64,000 nt of DNA from Edaphobacter dinghuensis. GTDB lineage: Bacteria > Acidobacteriota > Terriglobia > Terriglobales > Acidobacteriaceae. Under the pieces are notes generated by a model that worked only from the letters and a program-made list of their open reading frames with translations, did no database searches and was not told where the DNA came from. The stretch is from the NCBI RefSeq assembly GCF_014640335.1, contig NZ_BMGT01000003.1, positions 355,149 through 419,148 of the forward strand, written 5' to 3'. This document shows, one piece after another, positions 31,072 through 40,521 of the stretch. A program made the position numbers and the translations under genes. Numbering within the stretch: the stretch's first letter is position 1; each line of letters opens with the position of its first letter.

Positions 31072-32877
31072 TCAGACTTTGAGGCCGATGAGTCGCATGA
31101 GTTCCACGCCGTTGCTTTTGGTAACGACGCCGTCACGGAGTTTGAAGTCGAACTTCATCTTGCCGTCTTCTATCTCATCTTGAAGGTGCATGTTGTGCAG
31201 GCGGCCTTCGCCCGAGTGCTGCATATCGGTTAGGGCGAGGTCGTGCGTGCTGATGATGCCGATTGCACCGCTGTCGATCAACTCGTTGACGACGGCATCG
31301 GCGCCGATAAGGCGGTCTTTGGAGTTGGTGCCTTGCAGCAGTTCGTCGAGAAGGAAGAGGACGGGAGGGCGCTGCTCGGCGAGATCGCAGATGTGGCGCA
31401 GGCGGGTGATCTCGGCATAGAAGCGGGAACTGCCTTCTTGCAGAGAGTCGTTGACGTGGATGCTTGCGGCTACGTGGAGCGGCGTGAGTTGCATGCGCTG
31501 GGCGCGGACGGGTGCGCCAGCCATGGCGAGGACAGTGCTAATGCCGACGGTGCGCATGAGGGTGCTCTTGCCAGACATATTGGAGCCGCTGATAAGGAGT
31601 GCCCGTGTCTTTCCGCTGATGCTGATGGCGTTGCGAACGCATTTGGCGATAGGGATGAGCGGATGGCCGAGGTCTTCAGCGTGGAAGGTGGGTGCGCCTT
31701 CGATGAACTCGGGGAAGGGATCGGCTGGATGCTCATAGCTGTAAGCGGCGATGGAGAGGAGCGCTTCGATCTCACCGACGGTGCTCAACCATGCGGTTAC
31801 AGCCTGACCATGGGCACGACGCCATGCTTCTGCGGCGAAGGCGACCTGCTCGGAGTACATGAGCGGTTTGTCGAAGACGCGTATGAAGAGGTTATCGCGT
31901 GAGTCGATGTACTGCACGATTGTCTTGAGGCGTGCGATGGCCTTTGAGCCGGGGATGGCGTGGGAAGAAAGTTGCTGCTTGAGAAGCACTAATCGGGGAG
32001 AGGTGAACTGTTCGTCTTCGAGCCTCGCCAGCAACGACGAAAGCAACTCCAGGTCGGCGAGTGCGCGATCGGTCCCGGCGAAGACTTTGTTGACCTGATC
32101 CTTGAGCGAAAAGGCGATGAAGGCTTCGACGACCAGGACGAGGAAAAAGGGCGTCTTGATTCCTGTTTCGCCCCAGAAGATGGCTCCGACGATGGCGAGG
32201 ATGGCGAGCAGGAGGGCGGTCCAGCGCAGACTTTGCTGTTTGAGCTGAGTGGGTTGCTCGGCCCAATGCAGGAGAGCTTTGGGGTGGACTCCGGTCTTTA
32301 GTTTTTCGCCGTTTTCGCCGAGGATGGCCATGTCTTCACGGAGGTCGAGGCGGTTGCGAAGTTCGGTGACTGCGGCGTGGCGCTCGGTGATTTCGCTGAC
32401 CGGAGCGGGTGAGAGCAGCCAGTGAGCGAGTGTGTCTTCTCCCATACAGGTACGTGCCTGTGAGAGCAGCTCGAAGAGACTGCCGGCTCCGAAGAGATCG
32501 AGGTCGGATGCGTAGAGGCTGGCGGCTGCATCGGAGCGCGGAGCCTGCTGGCCGTTGCCGATCCAGCGGTCTTCGATGCGGGCCAACCCTTTGCGGTAGA
32601 AGTCGACGGCTCGCTCGGCAAGCGATTTTTTACGGAGGATGGCTGCATGGTATGTCGCGATTGCGATGAATGCTCCGCAGGGGAGGAGAAGCCACCAGGC
32701 GGAGAGATTGTGACGATAGAAGGAGAACCATGCAATCAAAAGCGCGATGATGACGAGCAGAAGGCGCAGGTTTCCGAGCGTGCGGTGGGTTTGGTCGAGT
32801 TGGGCTACCGAGGTTTCGCGGGCCTGCTGGCGTTGTCTGTATTCCTCCGACGGCGTTGTCTCAGTGGGTAAGGGCAC
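31072..32877 (-). CDS. Membrane-embedded MutS-family ATPase
   Basis: A MutS-like ATPase core joined to membrane helices. Hydrophobic stretches lie at about 37-52, 59-80, 219-236 and 242-257, with the ATPase from about 420. Walker A is GSNMSGKST (431-439), Walker B is LFLLDELLQGTNS, and the switch His motif is STHDLAL. The clamp-like helical domain (about 260-400) remains, but the MutS mismatch-binding domain I (Phe-x-Glu) is absent, so classical mismatch recognition is unlikely. Similar proteins are found in Acidobacteriota and Bacteroidetes with no established role. It starts at GTG 32877 and is divergent from ispD, 50 nt away. Confidence 0.85.
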   Translation of the reverse strand: MPLPTETTPSEEYRQRQQARETSVAQLDQTHRTLGNLRLLLVIIALLIAWFSFYRHNLSAWWLLLPCGAFIAIATYHAAILRKKSLAERAVDFYRKGLARIEDRWIGNGQQAPRSDAAASLYASDLDLFGAGSLFELLSQARTCMGEDTLAHWLLSPAPVSEITERHAAVTELRNRLDLREDMAILGENGEKLKTGVHPKALLHWAEQPTQLKQQSLRWTALLLAILAIVGAIFWGETGIKTPFFLVLVVEAFIAFSLKDQVNKVFAGTDRALADLELLSSLLARLEDEQFTSPRLVLLKQQLSSHAIPGSKAIARLKTIVQYIDSRDNLFIRVFDKPLMYSEQVAFAAEAWRRAHGQAVTAWLSTVGEIEALLSIAAYSYEHPADPFPEFIEGAPTFHAEDLGHPLIPIAKCVRNAISISGKTRALLISGSNMSGKSTLMRTVGISTVLAMAGAPVRAQRMQLTPLHVAASIHVNDSLQEGSSRFYAEITRLRHICDLAEQRPPVLFLLDELLQGTNSKDRLIGADAVVNELIDSGAIGIISTHDLALTDMQHSGEGRLHNMHLQDEIEDGKMKFDFKLRDGVVTKSNGVELMRLIGLKV

Positions 32878-32927
32878 GGGTTTATTATCACTTACCGTTG
32901 GTGCCGATCTTGTATACTCCGGTGGTT

Positions 32928-33644
32928 ATGCGAGTTTTTGTGATTCTTCCGGCAGCAGGAATAGGGACGCGGATGGCCGCGCATGGGGCGACGGCGGTTG
33001 CGCCGAAGCAGTTTCTCGAGATCGGCGGCGTTCCGGTGTTGGTGCGCTCCGTGCAGGCGTTTCTTGCGGTGCCGAAGATTGACACAGTATGTGTCGCGGT
33101 GCGGGCGCAGGAGAAGGAACGGCTTGAGGCTCAGATGAAGGAGTACAAGCTGGGAGACCGCGTGAAGATGGTCGTGGGCGGCGACAACCGGCAGGAGTCG
33201 GTGGGTAATGCGCTGGCGGCGCTGGAATGCGCCGACGATGATGTGGTGTTGGTGCATGATGCGGTGCGTCCGCTGATCGATCCGGCGACGATTGAGCGGA
33301 CGATCGAGGCGGTGGTGAAACATGGTGCGGCGATTGTCGGCTTGCCTGCCGTCGATACGATCAAGCAGGTGGAGCGGACTGCGGATGGAGCGATTATCGC
33401 CTCGACCATTCCTCGGGAGCGTGTGGTGCTGGCGCAGACCCCGCAGGGAGCGCGGTTTGGGCTGTTGCAGCGGGCTTTTAAAGAGGCCGAGGCGGATGGG
33501 TTCTCGGGTACGGACGAGGCCAGCGTGCTGGAGCGGGCGGGAATTGAGGTTGCTGTGGTGCCGGGTTCGGCGCGGAACTTCAAGATTACGCAACCGGGCG
33601 ATATTGAGCTGGCGGAGTTTTATCTAAGCTCGGGCAATCGTTGA
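32928..33644 (+). CDS. ispD: 2-C-methyl-D-erythritol 4-phosphate cytidylyltransferase
   Basis: Adds CMP to 2-C-methyl-D-erythritol 4-phosphate in the non-mevalonate isoprenoid pathway. The start is ATG 32928 (MRVFVILPAAGIGTRM), giving 238 residues; 24 upstream open codons are not part of the protein. The nucleotide-binding loop LPAAGIGTRMA is present with a downstream PKQFLEIGG. Further motifs are VGGDNRQESVGNAL and VLVHDAVRPLID (Asp and Arg of the active site), and QTPQGARF. A near-consensus -10 (TATACT, 32913-32918) lies close to the ATG and predicts a very short leader. ispF follows on the same strand. Confidence 0.95.
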   Translation: MRVFVILPAAGIGTRMAAHGATAVAPKQFLEIGGVPVLVRSVQAFLAVPKIDTVCVAVRAQEKERLEAQMKEYKLGDRVKMVVGGDNRQESVGNALAALECADDDVVLVHDAVRPLIDPATIERTIEAVVKHGAAIVGLPAVDTIKQVERTADGAIIASTIPRERVVLAQTPQGARFGLLQRAFKEAEADGFSGTDEASVLERAGIEVAVVPGSARNFKITQPGDIELAEFYLSSGNR

Positions 33645-33807
33645 TTGTGGGATGACGAACCGGATATGTAAAGATTCGTCCGCTGAGGTGGGAGTCTTTT
33701 GAATTTTGATCCCGGTCGGAGTTCAAACAGTTCATACTTGAGAGTGACAAGAAGAAATCCGTATCGATCCCGCGCGAGTTCGCGGCCGATACGTTGAGGA
33801 ATTGCGA

Positions 33808-34422
33808 ATGAGCATGAGAATTGGATATGGGTTTGATTCGCACGCGTTCAGAGCGGGCGTGCCGCTGGTGATCGGCGGGTTGGCGATTGAGCATAGCGAG
33901 GGGTTGGCTGGCCACTCGGATGGTGACGTGCTGCTTCATGCAATTACCGATGCGCTGCTGGGTGCGGTCTCAGCAGGAGATATCGGGACGTTTTTCCCTC
34001 CGAGCGATGCGCGCTGGAAGGGTGCGGCCTCGAGCGTGTTTTTGAAGACGGCGCTGGAAGAGGTGGCGATGGCCGGATACAGGATCGTCAATATTGATAC
34101 GGTGCTGGTGATGGCGCGACCCAAGATTGTTCCGATTGCCGGTGAACTGCGGGAGCGCGTGGCAGAACTGTTGGGTTTGAAACCGGGTGAGGTTGGCATT
34201 AAGGCCAAGACACCGGAGGGTTTGAATCAGGACCATGTTGCGGTTGCCCACGTTACAGTTCTGCTGGAGAGCTTGTCTGTGCCTGAACCGGTGAAGAAGT
34301 TGTCGGCGACTGCGGATGTGGATGAGGTCAATCAGGTGGTCGAGAGTCTGGTACAAGGGGTTCAGGATACCTCTGCGCTAGGGCGGAAGAGGCCGGCCTT
34401 CGATGCGGACGATCTGACCTAG
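33808..34422 (+). CDS. ispF: 2-C-methyl-D-erythritol 2,4-cyclodiphosphate synthase
   Basis: Cyclises the CDP-ME2P intermediate in isoprenoid synthesis, a homotrimer with zinc. Motifs: GYGFDSHAF (metal Asp and His), GHSDGDVLLHAITDALLGA, GDIGTFFPP and the C-terminal IKAKTPEGLNQ. At 204 residues it is about 45 longer than usual; the extra part (SVPEPVKKLSATADVDEVNQVV to the end) is a polar tail after the normal terminus and is not in the core fold. The start is ATG 33808 with GAGGA 7 nt upstream. It lies 163 nt after ispD, so they may be separate transcripts. Confidence 0.95.
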   Translation: MSMRIGYGFDSHAFRAGVPLVIGGLAIEHSEGLAGHSDGDVLLHAITDALLGAVSAGDIGTFFPPSDARWKGAASSVFLKTALEEVAMAGYRIVNIDTVLVMARPKIVPIAGELRERVAELLGLKPGEVGIKAKTPEGLNQDHVAVAHVTVLLESLSVPEPVKKLSATADVDEVNQVVESLVQGVQDTSALGRKRPAFDADDLT

Positions 34423-34481
34423 AACTGCGGGAAACGTATGCCGACCGGCGCTTGCCGCACCGGATTTCCAGGAGGGTGATT

Positions 34482-36374
34482 TTGACTGCTTTTGCGCGAT
34501 TTGCTGCGTTGGTCTTATGCATGGGCTCGATTGGTGCAATGGCGCAGACGGTTGCGGATAACAGCCTGCAGCCGCGTACGGCGTCGGCTTCTGCGTGTGT
34601 GCCGAGTGGTGATGTAAAGTGGCTGACTCCGGCGGAGAAGAGCTGCTATGCCACGACACCTGACTATGACAAGACCATGGCTTATCTGCGGCGCGTGCAG
34701 GCAGTAGCTCCGGGGCAGGTAAAGATCGAGGGCTTTGGTAAGACAGGCGAGGGGCGGGAACTAGACATAGTGATTGCTTCGCGTGACGGGGTGTTCGATC
34801 CGGCCGCGATCCACGCGGCGAAACGTCCGATTGTGCTGGTGCAGAACTCAATCCATGCAGGCGAGATGGATGGCAAGGATGCCTGTCTTGCATTGCTGCG
34901 TGACATGGTGATCAATAAGACGAAGGCTTCGCTGCTGGACCGCGCAGTGTTCGTGTTTATCCCCATGTATAACGCCGACGGGCATGAACGGCGCAGCGCG
35001 TACAACCGTATCAATCAGAACGGACCAGCGGAGATGGGCTGGCGAGGGAATGGAACAAACCTAAATTTGAATCGCGACTATCTGAAGGCCGATGCGCCGG
35101 AGACGCGGGCGTTTATGGCGATGTTCCATCATTGGCTACCGGATTTTTTTGTCGACGACCATGTGACCGATGGCGCGGACTATCAGTATGACGTTACCTT
35201 CACCATCGACGATGGGCCGAATCTTCCTGCCGCCACGGTGAAGTGGGTGGATGAGGTTGCGAATCCTACGCTCGAGAAGTATGTCGATGCACATGGGCAT
35301 CTAGCGTTTCCGAATTACATCAATCTGGTGAATGACAACGATCCTGCACAGGGGCTGGGATTCAACGACGATCCGCCGCGCTTTTCTACCGGATATATGG
35401 TGCTCGAAGGACGCCCCGGCATGCTGGTTGAGTTGCACATGTTGAAGGACTACAAGACACGGGTGACAGGGAACTATGAGATTCTTGCGGGCTTGATGGA
35501 GTTAATGAATCGCGATGCCGACAAAGTGATTGCGTTGAATGCTGCTGCGGATCAACAGGCGGAGGGTCTGGGGGCGCATCCGCTGAGCGATGTGAAGTTT
35601 CCGCTTGCGCTGGGATGGGGGGGCCAGACGACGCCGGTTCTGTTTCGCGGGTATAGGTACACGAGGGAGTTGAGTGCGGTTTCGGGTGTGATGTGGGTGA
35701 AGTATTCGCATGAGCCATGGAACGTCTCGCTGCCGATGCAGTCGGGATTTAAGGTGACGGTAGAGGCTGCTCCCCCGGCGGCCTACATCATTCCTGCACA
35801 GTGGACGGATGTGATTGGAGTGTTGGCAGCACATCAAGTGGAGATACAGCGCACTACAAAGGCGTGGACGGGAGAGGTCGAGACCTACCAGTGTGCGGGA
35901 ATGCAGTGGCAGGAGCCTCCGTTTGAGGGACGGCATCCGACCTTCAATGGCGAGGCAACGCACGATCCCGGCAAGTTTGGTAGCTGCGTATTGATCCGCC
36001 AAAAGATGAGCTTTCCAGCGGATTCGGCGGTGGTGCGGCTGAACCAGCGCCTGTCGAAGGTTGTGATGGAGTGGCTGGAACCGGCTGCACCTGATTCGGC
36101 ATTGCAGTGGGGGTTCTTCGATTCGATCTTCGAGCAGAAGGAGTACGGCGAAGCTTATGTGCTGGAGTCGCTGGCGCGGGAGATGATGGCCAAGGACCCG
36201 AAATTAAAAGAAGAGTTCGAGAAGAAGGTAGCGGCCGATCCGGCATTTGCTGGAAATGCCAGTGCGCGCCTGGAATTCTTCTATGAGAGGTCGCCGTGGT
36301 TCGCGGCCAATCGCGTGGGTCTGTATCCTGTGGGGCGTTTGGACGATGTGCAACAGCTTGGAGCATTGAAATGA
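34482..36374 (+). CDS. Secreted M14-type zinc carboxypeptidase
   Basis: A large metallocarboxypeptidase of the M14 family. The start is TTG 34482, with AGGAGG 6 nt upstream and a proper signal peptide directly after it (FARFAALVLCMGSIGAMAQ). The catalytic zinc motif is HAGEMDG (His125, Glu128 from this start). Further conserved parts are VFIPMYNADGHERR and NGTNLNLNRDYLK, a probable second-His region (VDDHVTDGADYQYDVT), and the C-terminal EKEYGEAYVLE-type region. The chain of about 630 residues has a long C-terminal part beyond the catalytic domain, typical of the acidobacterial subgroup. It probably degrades peptides or peptidoglycan fragments in the periplasm or outside the cell. It overlaps by ATGA with the next small gene. 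Confidence 0.87.
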   Translation: MTAFARFAALVLCMGSIGAMAQTVADNSLQPRTASASACVPSGDVKWLTPAEKSCYATTPDYDKTMAYLRRVQAVAPGQVKIEGFGKTGEGRELDIVIASRDGVFDPAAIHAAKRPIVLVQNSIHAGEMDGKDACLALLRDMVINKTKASLLDRAVFVFIPMYNADGHERRSAYNRINQNGPAEMGWRGNGTNLNLNRDYLKADAPETRAFMAMFHHWLPDFFVDDHVTDGADYQYDVTFTIDDGPNLPAATVKWVDEVANPTLEKYVDAHGHLAFPNYINLVNDNDPAQGLGFNDDPPRFSTGYMVLEGRPGMLVELHMLKDYKTRVTGNYEILAGLMELMNRDADKVIALNAAADQQAEGLGAHPLSDVKFPLALGWGGQTTPVLFRGYRYTRELSAVSGVMWVKYSHEPWNVSLPMQSGFKVTVEAAPPAAYIIPAQWTDVIGVLAAHQVEIQRTTKAWTGEVETYQCAGMQWQEPPFEGRHPTFNGEATHDPGKFGSCVLIRQKMSFPADSAVVRLNQRLSKVVMEWLEPAAPDSALQWGFFDSIFEQKEYGEAYVLESLAREMMAKDPKLKEEFEKKVAADPAFAGNASARLEFFYERSPWFAANRVGLYPVGRLDDVQQLGALK

Positions 36375-36646
36375 GTGTTGGAGTAAATGGGAAGTTTGAG
36401 GCCGTGGTTGTGGATATCCGCGAGGAATCTCGCGTGGCTGGGCACCAGCGCTGGCAGATGGCGCTTGACCGGACAGGGTTTGGCGCGGGAGATGTAGGAA
36501 CGCTCGAAGCGGTTGCGCCCAGCGGTGTAAAGCTGGTAGTTCCGGTGCTTAATATCGTTGTGGATGATGCCGGAGAGATATGGCACGTGGTGGAAAAGCC
36601 TCTGGCGGCGGGCACTCCAGTGAAGGCGCATGTGCGTGCACTTTGA
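36371..36646 (+). CDS. Small conserved-looking protein coupled to M14 peptidase gene
   Basis: 91 residues starting at the ATG that overlaps the stop of the peptidase gene (ATGA), a strong sign of translational coupling. The product (VNGKFEAVVVDIREESR, HQRWQMALDRTGFGAGD, VAPSGVKLVVPVLNIVVDD) looks like a compact beta-rich domain without Cys or a signal peptide. No family recognised; a role linked to the peptidase is only contextual. Confidence 0.65.
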   Translation: MSVGVNGKFEAVVVDIREESRVAGHQRWQMALDRTGFGAGDVGTLEAVAPSGVKLVVPVLNIVVDDAGEIWHVVEKPLAAGTPVKAHVRAL

Positions 36647-36739
36647 TGTTTGAGCCGCGGGCCGCTTGCTGATACACTCGAAGATGTCGTTTGACAGTGC
36701 GCGTGCCTGCGAAAGCGGTGCTCGATGCGCATCTGGTGG

Positions 36740-36815
36740 GGGGCTGTAGCTCAGCTGGGAGAGCGCCTCGTTCGCAACGAGGAGGTCAGCGGTTCGATCC
36801 CGCTCAGCTCCACCA
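36740..36815 (+). tRNA. tRNA-Ala (anticodon CGC)
   Basis: A complete cloverleaf: acceptor GGGGCTG/CAGCTCC, D-arm GCTCAGCTGGGAGAGC, anticodon stem CCTCG/CGAGG with loop TTCGCAA (anticodon CGC), T-arm GCGGTTCGATCCCGC and encoded CCA (36813-36815). It decodes GCG alanine codons. Confidence 0.97.
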
Positions 36816-36954
36816 AAGATATCAACGATTTCCATCGAAAATTTGGGTCATTAAGATCTAGATCAGGTTTGCGGGGTTCATGTAGTTACCGCAGAAGTCG
36901 AACTGTATGATTTGGGCTGTCGTTACAGTACATCCTCCGACGGAGGGATAAGAG

Positions 36955-37422
36955 ATGGATTGGAAACGGTTGGTCCAGTTTGCGCTGCTGGGTAGCAGTG
37001 ATTCGGAACAATATGCCATCCTGCTGGTACGCGTATTGCTCGGGCTGTTCTTCGTTATCTCCGGTGCGAACAAATTGTTTGTCGCTGGCAGCAAGCAAAC
37101 AATGCACGAAACGCTCGTCGAGGCCAGAGTCCCGTTTCCTGACCTGATGACTTATTTCATATCGGGTGTCGAGTTTGTTGGTGGATTCTTGCTAATTGTG
37201 GGGTTTCTTTCAAGCCTTGCTTGCGTGACTTTATTGGTCGATATGCTTGTCGCCATCTTAACCACTAAACTTTCCGCCATACCTAAAGGACTGTCGCCCC
37301 TTAACTGGCTCGACGATTTCCTTTATCTTCCGGAAGGTCTGTACGTGCTCTTCTTTATCTGGTTGATCTGTTCTGGCCCTGGAAAGTTCAGTGTCGATTA
37401 CTGGCTCGCTGACAAGTTATAG
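36955..37422 (+). CDS. DoxX family membrane protein
   Basis: A four-helix integral membrane protein of the DoxX family (155 residues), loosely linked to thiosulfate/quinone or redox functions in archaea but of unknown role in most bacteria. The features are an N-terminal soluble part, then ILLVRVLLGLFFVISGANKLF (about 22-42, with the G-x-x-K motif), FISGVEFVGGFLLIVGFLSSLACVTLL, and YLPEGLYVLFFIWLICSGPGKFSVDYWL at the end. The ribosome site is GGAGG, inside a small hairpin (TCCTCCGACGGAGGGA) that could partly hide it. No partner gene is evident next to it. Confidence 0.87.
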   Translation: MDWKRLVQFALLGSSDSEQYAILLVRVLLGLFFVISGANKLFVAGSKQTMHETLVEARVPFPDLMTYFISGVEFVGGFLLIVGFLSSLACVTLLVDMLVAILTTKLSAIPKGLSPLNWLDDFLYLPEGLYVLFFIWLICSGPGKFSVDYWLADKL

Positions 37423-37511
37423 AGGTAAATCGCTCGATATTAAAGTTGTTGACGGTCCAGAGCAAATCAGTGTGGCCGAGGCGCCTAGGCGGCAAAGTGG
37501 ACGTCTGGGAT

Positions 37512-39044
37512 TCATTCGATATCAAAACTCACGCCTTGGGCGAGCGGTAATTCATGGCCGTAGTTGATGGTGTTGGTGGTACGACGCATATATTGCTTCC
37601 ATGCATCGGAGCCTGATTCTCTGCCGCCGCCGGTTTCTTTCTCTCCTCCAAAGGCCCCGCCGATCTCAGCGCCTGATGTACCGATGTTGACATTGGCTAT
37701 GCCGCAATCGGATCCAGTGACAGAGAGAAATTCTTCGGCTTCGCGCAGATTCGTGGTGAAGATGGCAGAGGAGAGGCCTTGCGGTACGTCGTTGTGCAGG
37801 GTCAGCGCGTCGACGAAGCGACTGTACTTCATCACATAGAGAATGGGTGCGAAGGTTTCCCGTTTGACGAACTCTGTCTGTGCGGAGATCTCGACCAGCG
37901 CGGGACGAACGTAAAAGGCCAGAGAGTCACCGAGAGGGTTGACGCGTTCGCCGCCAGTGATCGTTGCGCCTGAGCTACGCGCCTCATCAAGTGCCGCTTG
38001 CATCGCGTGGAAGGATCGTTCGTCGATAAGTGGCCCGACAAGGGTTCCAGCTTTGCGTGGATCGCCAACAACGATCGAGGCAAAGACCTTTTTGAGGCGA
38101 GCGATCAGCGTGGGGTAGATCGACTCGTGAACGATCAGGCGTCGGAGCGTTGTGCAGCGCTGGCCAGCAGTTCCCATCGCTGAAAAAGCGATAGCACGCA
38201 GCGCTAGGTCAAGATCTGCACTTGGACAGATAATGGCTGCATTGTTTCCGCCAAGTTCGAGGATTGCACGAGCGAAGCGTTCGGCTAGCTTCGGGGCAAC
38301 GGCACGGCCCATGGCTGTCGAGCCTGTTGCAGAGACGAGAGGTATAAGAGGGGAGTCCACGATCTGCTGCCCGACTGCCGCGTCTCCGATTAGAAGTGTA
38401 GAGAGGCCGTGCGGAACTCCACCGAACTTTGCCGCAGCGCGCTCGAAGAGTGCCTGTACTGCAAGTGCTGTGAGAGGAGTCTTTTCGGAGGGTTTCCAGA
38501 CGACGGCGTCTCCGCATACGAGCGCCAGCGCCGCATTCCACGACCAGACGGCCACAGGAAAGTTGAAGGCAGAGATGATGCCCACGACTCCGAGTGGGTG
38601 CCACGTCTCCATCATGCGATGTTGAGCGCGCTCCGATGGAACGGTAAGCCCGGCAAACTGGCGTGAGAGACCTGCGGCGAAGGTGCAGATATCGATCATC
38701 TCCTGCACTTCGCCGAAGCCCTCTGAGAGGAGCTTGCCTGTCTCGATGGTCACGAGATTCCCTAGCGTGGGGAGCGCTGCGCGGAACTCCTCTCCCAATA
38801 GGCGAATAAGCTCTCCTCGTTTGGGCGCCGGAACGGTGCGCCACTCGAGAAAGGCTTTGTGAGCCGCAGTGATTGCTTCGGTTGCAGCCGCGGTATTTGC
38901 TTCAGGCACGTGCGCGATGACTTCGCCGGTGAGTGGTGTATGAACAGCGAGGTTGCCGCTGTTGTATTGACTGGCTGGTACACCCAGCAAGGTAAGCAGG
39001 TGGTGAGTCTCCTGCTCCATTGATACGATACTGTCGGTGGTCAT
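37512..39044 (-). CDS. ALDH7-type semialdehyde dehydrogenase
   Basis: An NAD(P)-dependent aldehyde dehydrogenase of the ALDH7 type (alpha-aminoadipic semialdehyde / P6C dehydrogenase), oxidising the 6-semialdehyde formed from lysine to 2-aminoadipate. The start is ATG 39044 (MTTDSIVSMEQE), 510 residues; the 33 upstream open codons are Arg-rich and unlikely. Landmarks: GVVGIISAFNFPVAVWSWNAALALVCGDAVVWKPSEKTPLT in part (cofactor site), ELGGNNAAII (catalytic Glu), GTAGQRCTT (catalytic Cys) and NVNIGTSGAEIGGAFGGEKETGGGRESGSDAW (ALDH7-like end). It lies 106 nt after hglS in the same direction, so a lysine-degradation operon is likely. Confidence 0.88.
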   Translation of the reverse strand: MTTDSIVSMEQETHHLLTLLGVPASQYNSGNLAVHTPLTGEVIAHVPEANTAAATEAITAAHKAFLEWRTVPAPKRGELIRLLGEEFRAALPTLGNLVTIETGKLLSEGFGEVQEMIDICTFAAGLSRQFAGLTVPSERAQHRMMETWHPLGVVGIISAFNFPVAVWSWNAALALVCGDAVVWKPSEKTPLTALAVQALFERAAAKFGGVPHGLSTLLIGDAAVGQQIVDSPLIPLVSATGSTAMGRAVAPKLAERFARAILELGGNNAAIICPSADLDLALRAIAFSAMGTAGQRCTTLRRLIVHESIYPTLIARLKKVFASIVVGDPRKAGTLVGPLIDERSFHAMQAALDEARSSGATITGGERVNPLGDSLAFYVRPALVEISAQTEFVKRETFAPILYVMKYSRFVDALTLHNDVPQGLSSAIFTTNLREAEEFLSVTGSDCGIANVNIGTSGAEIGGAFGGEKETGGGRESGSDAWKQYMRRTTNTINYGHELPLAQGVSFDIE

Positions 39045-39150
39045 ATTACATTCAGCTTTCTGCGTGTCAAAGGATCTCGTTGTCCGCGGTCGCGTGTGAG
39101 AGCGCTCGAGCCAAGTGTAATCGGCGCAAATGCCGAAGTGCACTTTGAAC

Positions 39151-40182
39151 CTAAGACTTCACCGTCGAAGTCATCTTAAAGATCGCCTGCGCGTTGGAAC
39201 TGTCAAAGCTAAGGTCCAGTCCTTTCTTTCCCGATTCCTCAGGCAAGGGAAGACGGGTAATGAATTCGAGGAAAGAACCCGGGACCTCTTTTTCAAGAGA
39301 GCCTCCATTCACACGAAATGTCCTAGGCACGAGCGCTGCGCGAAATGCTGTCTGTTGCACCCTGCCGGACTGTGAGGTTTCGACAGCAGCCTTCATCGGC
39401 TGTCCAAGCGCCTTCTGTTCTGCTGCGAGTTGGTCCACATCTTCGACGCGGTCTGTGACGTGGTTGAACGCATTGCCTTCTGTAGCGATCCACGCTGCCT
39501 CTGCGGACTCGACCAACAGGGTTTCGTAGTCTTTGAGTGTGATCTCGCCATGCTGACGGCCAAAGCAAGCGACAAGAACCGGCAGCAGGCGGATAGCTTG
39601 ATCGATGCTTAAGGATCGCGAAGATTCCAGATCTTCAAGAAGAGTCTGTGCCTCTGGAGTCAGAGGATCCGTCGAAGTTGCCACAACGCGGGTCAGCGCG
39701 GCCTGAAATTCGTCTGAGAAGCGTTCGGGATGAAGCTCGCTGATAAAAAACTGAGCGATCTCTTCGGGGAAGTCGGCTTGGGCATATGAGCGTCCTGTCA
39801 TGCGCAGCCGCTCCAGTGGATAGACTCCGTTGAGAGCATATCCAAGTGGGCGTAGTAGTCGAGTGATCGACTCTTCACCTGCCGGAAGGCTGCCTACGCC
39901 AGCCATCGCTATGGTGCGAACGGCTCCATGATCGTGCAAGATGGTCTTTCCATTGCGAAGACACTGTTCAACATAAACCTTCGCCGCAGGAACTCGTTCT
40001 ACCAGGTCTTCAAATAAGAGCATGTTAAGAGCCTGCGCAATTTTTGCTCTTGAGATTCGCGCCCCTGAATCTTCCGTGAGTGCAGGATTGATTACGAGCA
40101 CCTTGAAGAGTCGTTCGGTCCGCTTAGGTCCAATCAAGGTCTCAAGCGTTGTCTGTAAAATGCCGCCGCATGTAGCTTGCAT
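39151..40182 (-). CDS. hglS: 2-oxoadipate dioxygenase/decarboxylase (DUF1338, HglS)
   Basis: It matches DUF1338 enzymes such as Pseudomonas HglS, which use Fe(II) and oxygen to turn 2-oxoadipate into D-2-hydroxyglutarate in lysine catabolism. The putative metal ligands are His85 (in ILHDHGAVRT), His241 (FNHVTDRV) and Glu306 (SFLEF), with Arg89 four residues after the first His, equivalent to the substrate-selecting Arg of HglS. Length 343 is shorter than the 430-460 of many homologues, mostly by a compact core. GGAG sits 8 nt before the ATG. It is divergent from a LysR gene with a 339-nt control region. Confidence 0.85.
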   Translation of the reverse strand: MQATCGGILQTTLETLIGPKRTERLFKVLVINPALTEDSGARISRAKIAQALNMLLFEDLVERVPAAKVYVEQCLRNGKTILHDHGAVRTIAMAGVGSLPAGEESITRLLRPLGYALNGVYPLERLRMTGRSYAQADFPEEIAQFFISELHPERFSDEFQAALTRVVATSTDPLTPEAQTLLEDLESSRSLSIDQAIRLLPVLVACFGRQHGEITLKDYETLLVESAEAAWIATEGNAFNHVTDRVEDVDQLAAEQKALGQPMKAAVETSQSGRVQQTAFRAALVPRTFRVNGGSLEKEVPGSFLEFITRLPLPEESGKKGLDLSFDSSNAQAIFKMTSTVKS

Positions 40183-40521
40183 CGTCTTTCTCCATTATGT
40201 TGCTGCTGTAAAAAGAGCGCATCATCCTTGCTTTCAGGAAGCATGTCTCAAGAAGCAGCGAACAATTCCCTCAATATGTAGTCCTGGACGGTGGAAATGT
40301 AAAATGCTATGTTTTCAAGACTTGATGAGCTTTCAGCATGATCATTTCTTCTGGAATGTCATCTCATTTCTCGTTTTAATCGATTACCCCGTCTGTACTC
40401 TTTGAAGAGATTGCGACATACTGGAATGCCTTCCGCATGCATCGGGTTGCTGTTTTTCGGAAGAGGATGTAGGTTCCAGGGACCCATGACGATTCAGTAT
40501 GACTTAGTAGGCAGGTGATCT
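40183..40521. other. Control region between hglS and lysR
   Basis: 339 nt between divergent genes, AT-richer than its flanks. It should hold both promoters and LysR sites. I see partial dyads (around 40310-40345) but no single convincing T-N11-A operator or -10/-35 pair, and no small ORF worth calling. Confidence 0.5.
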
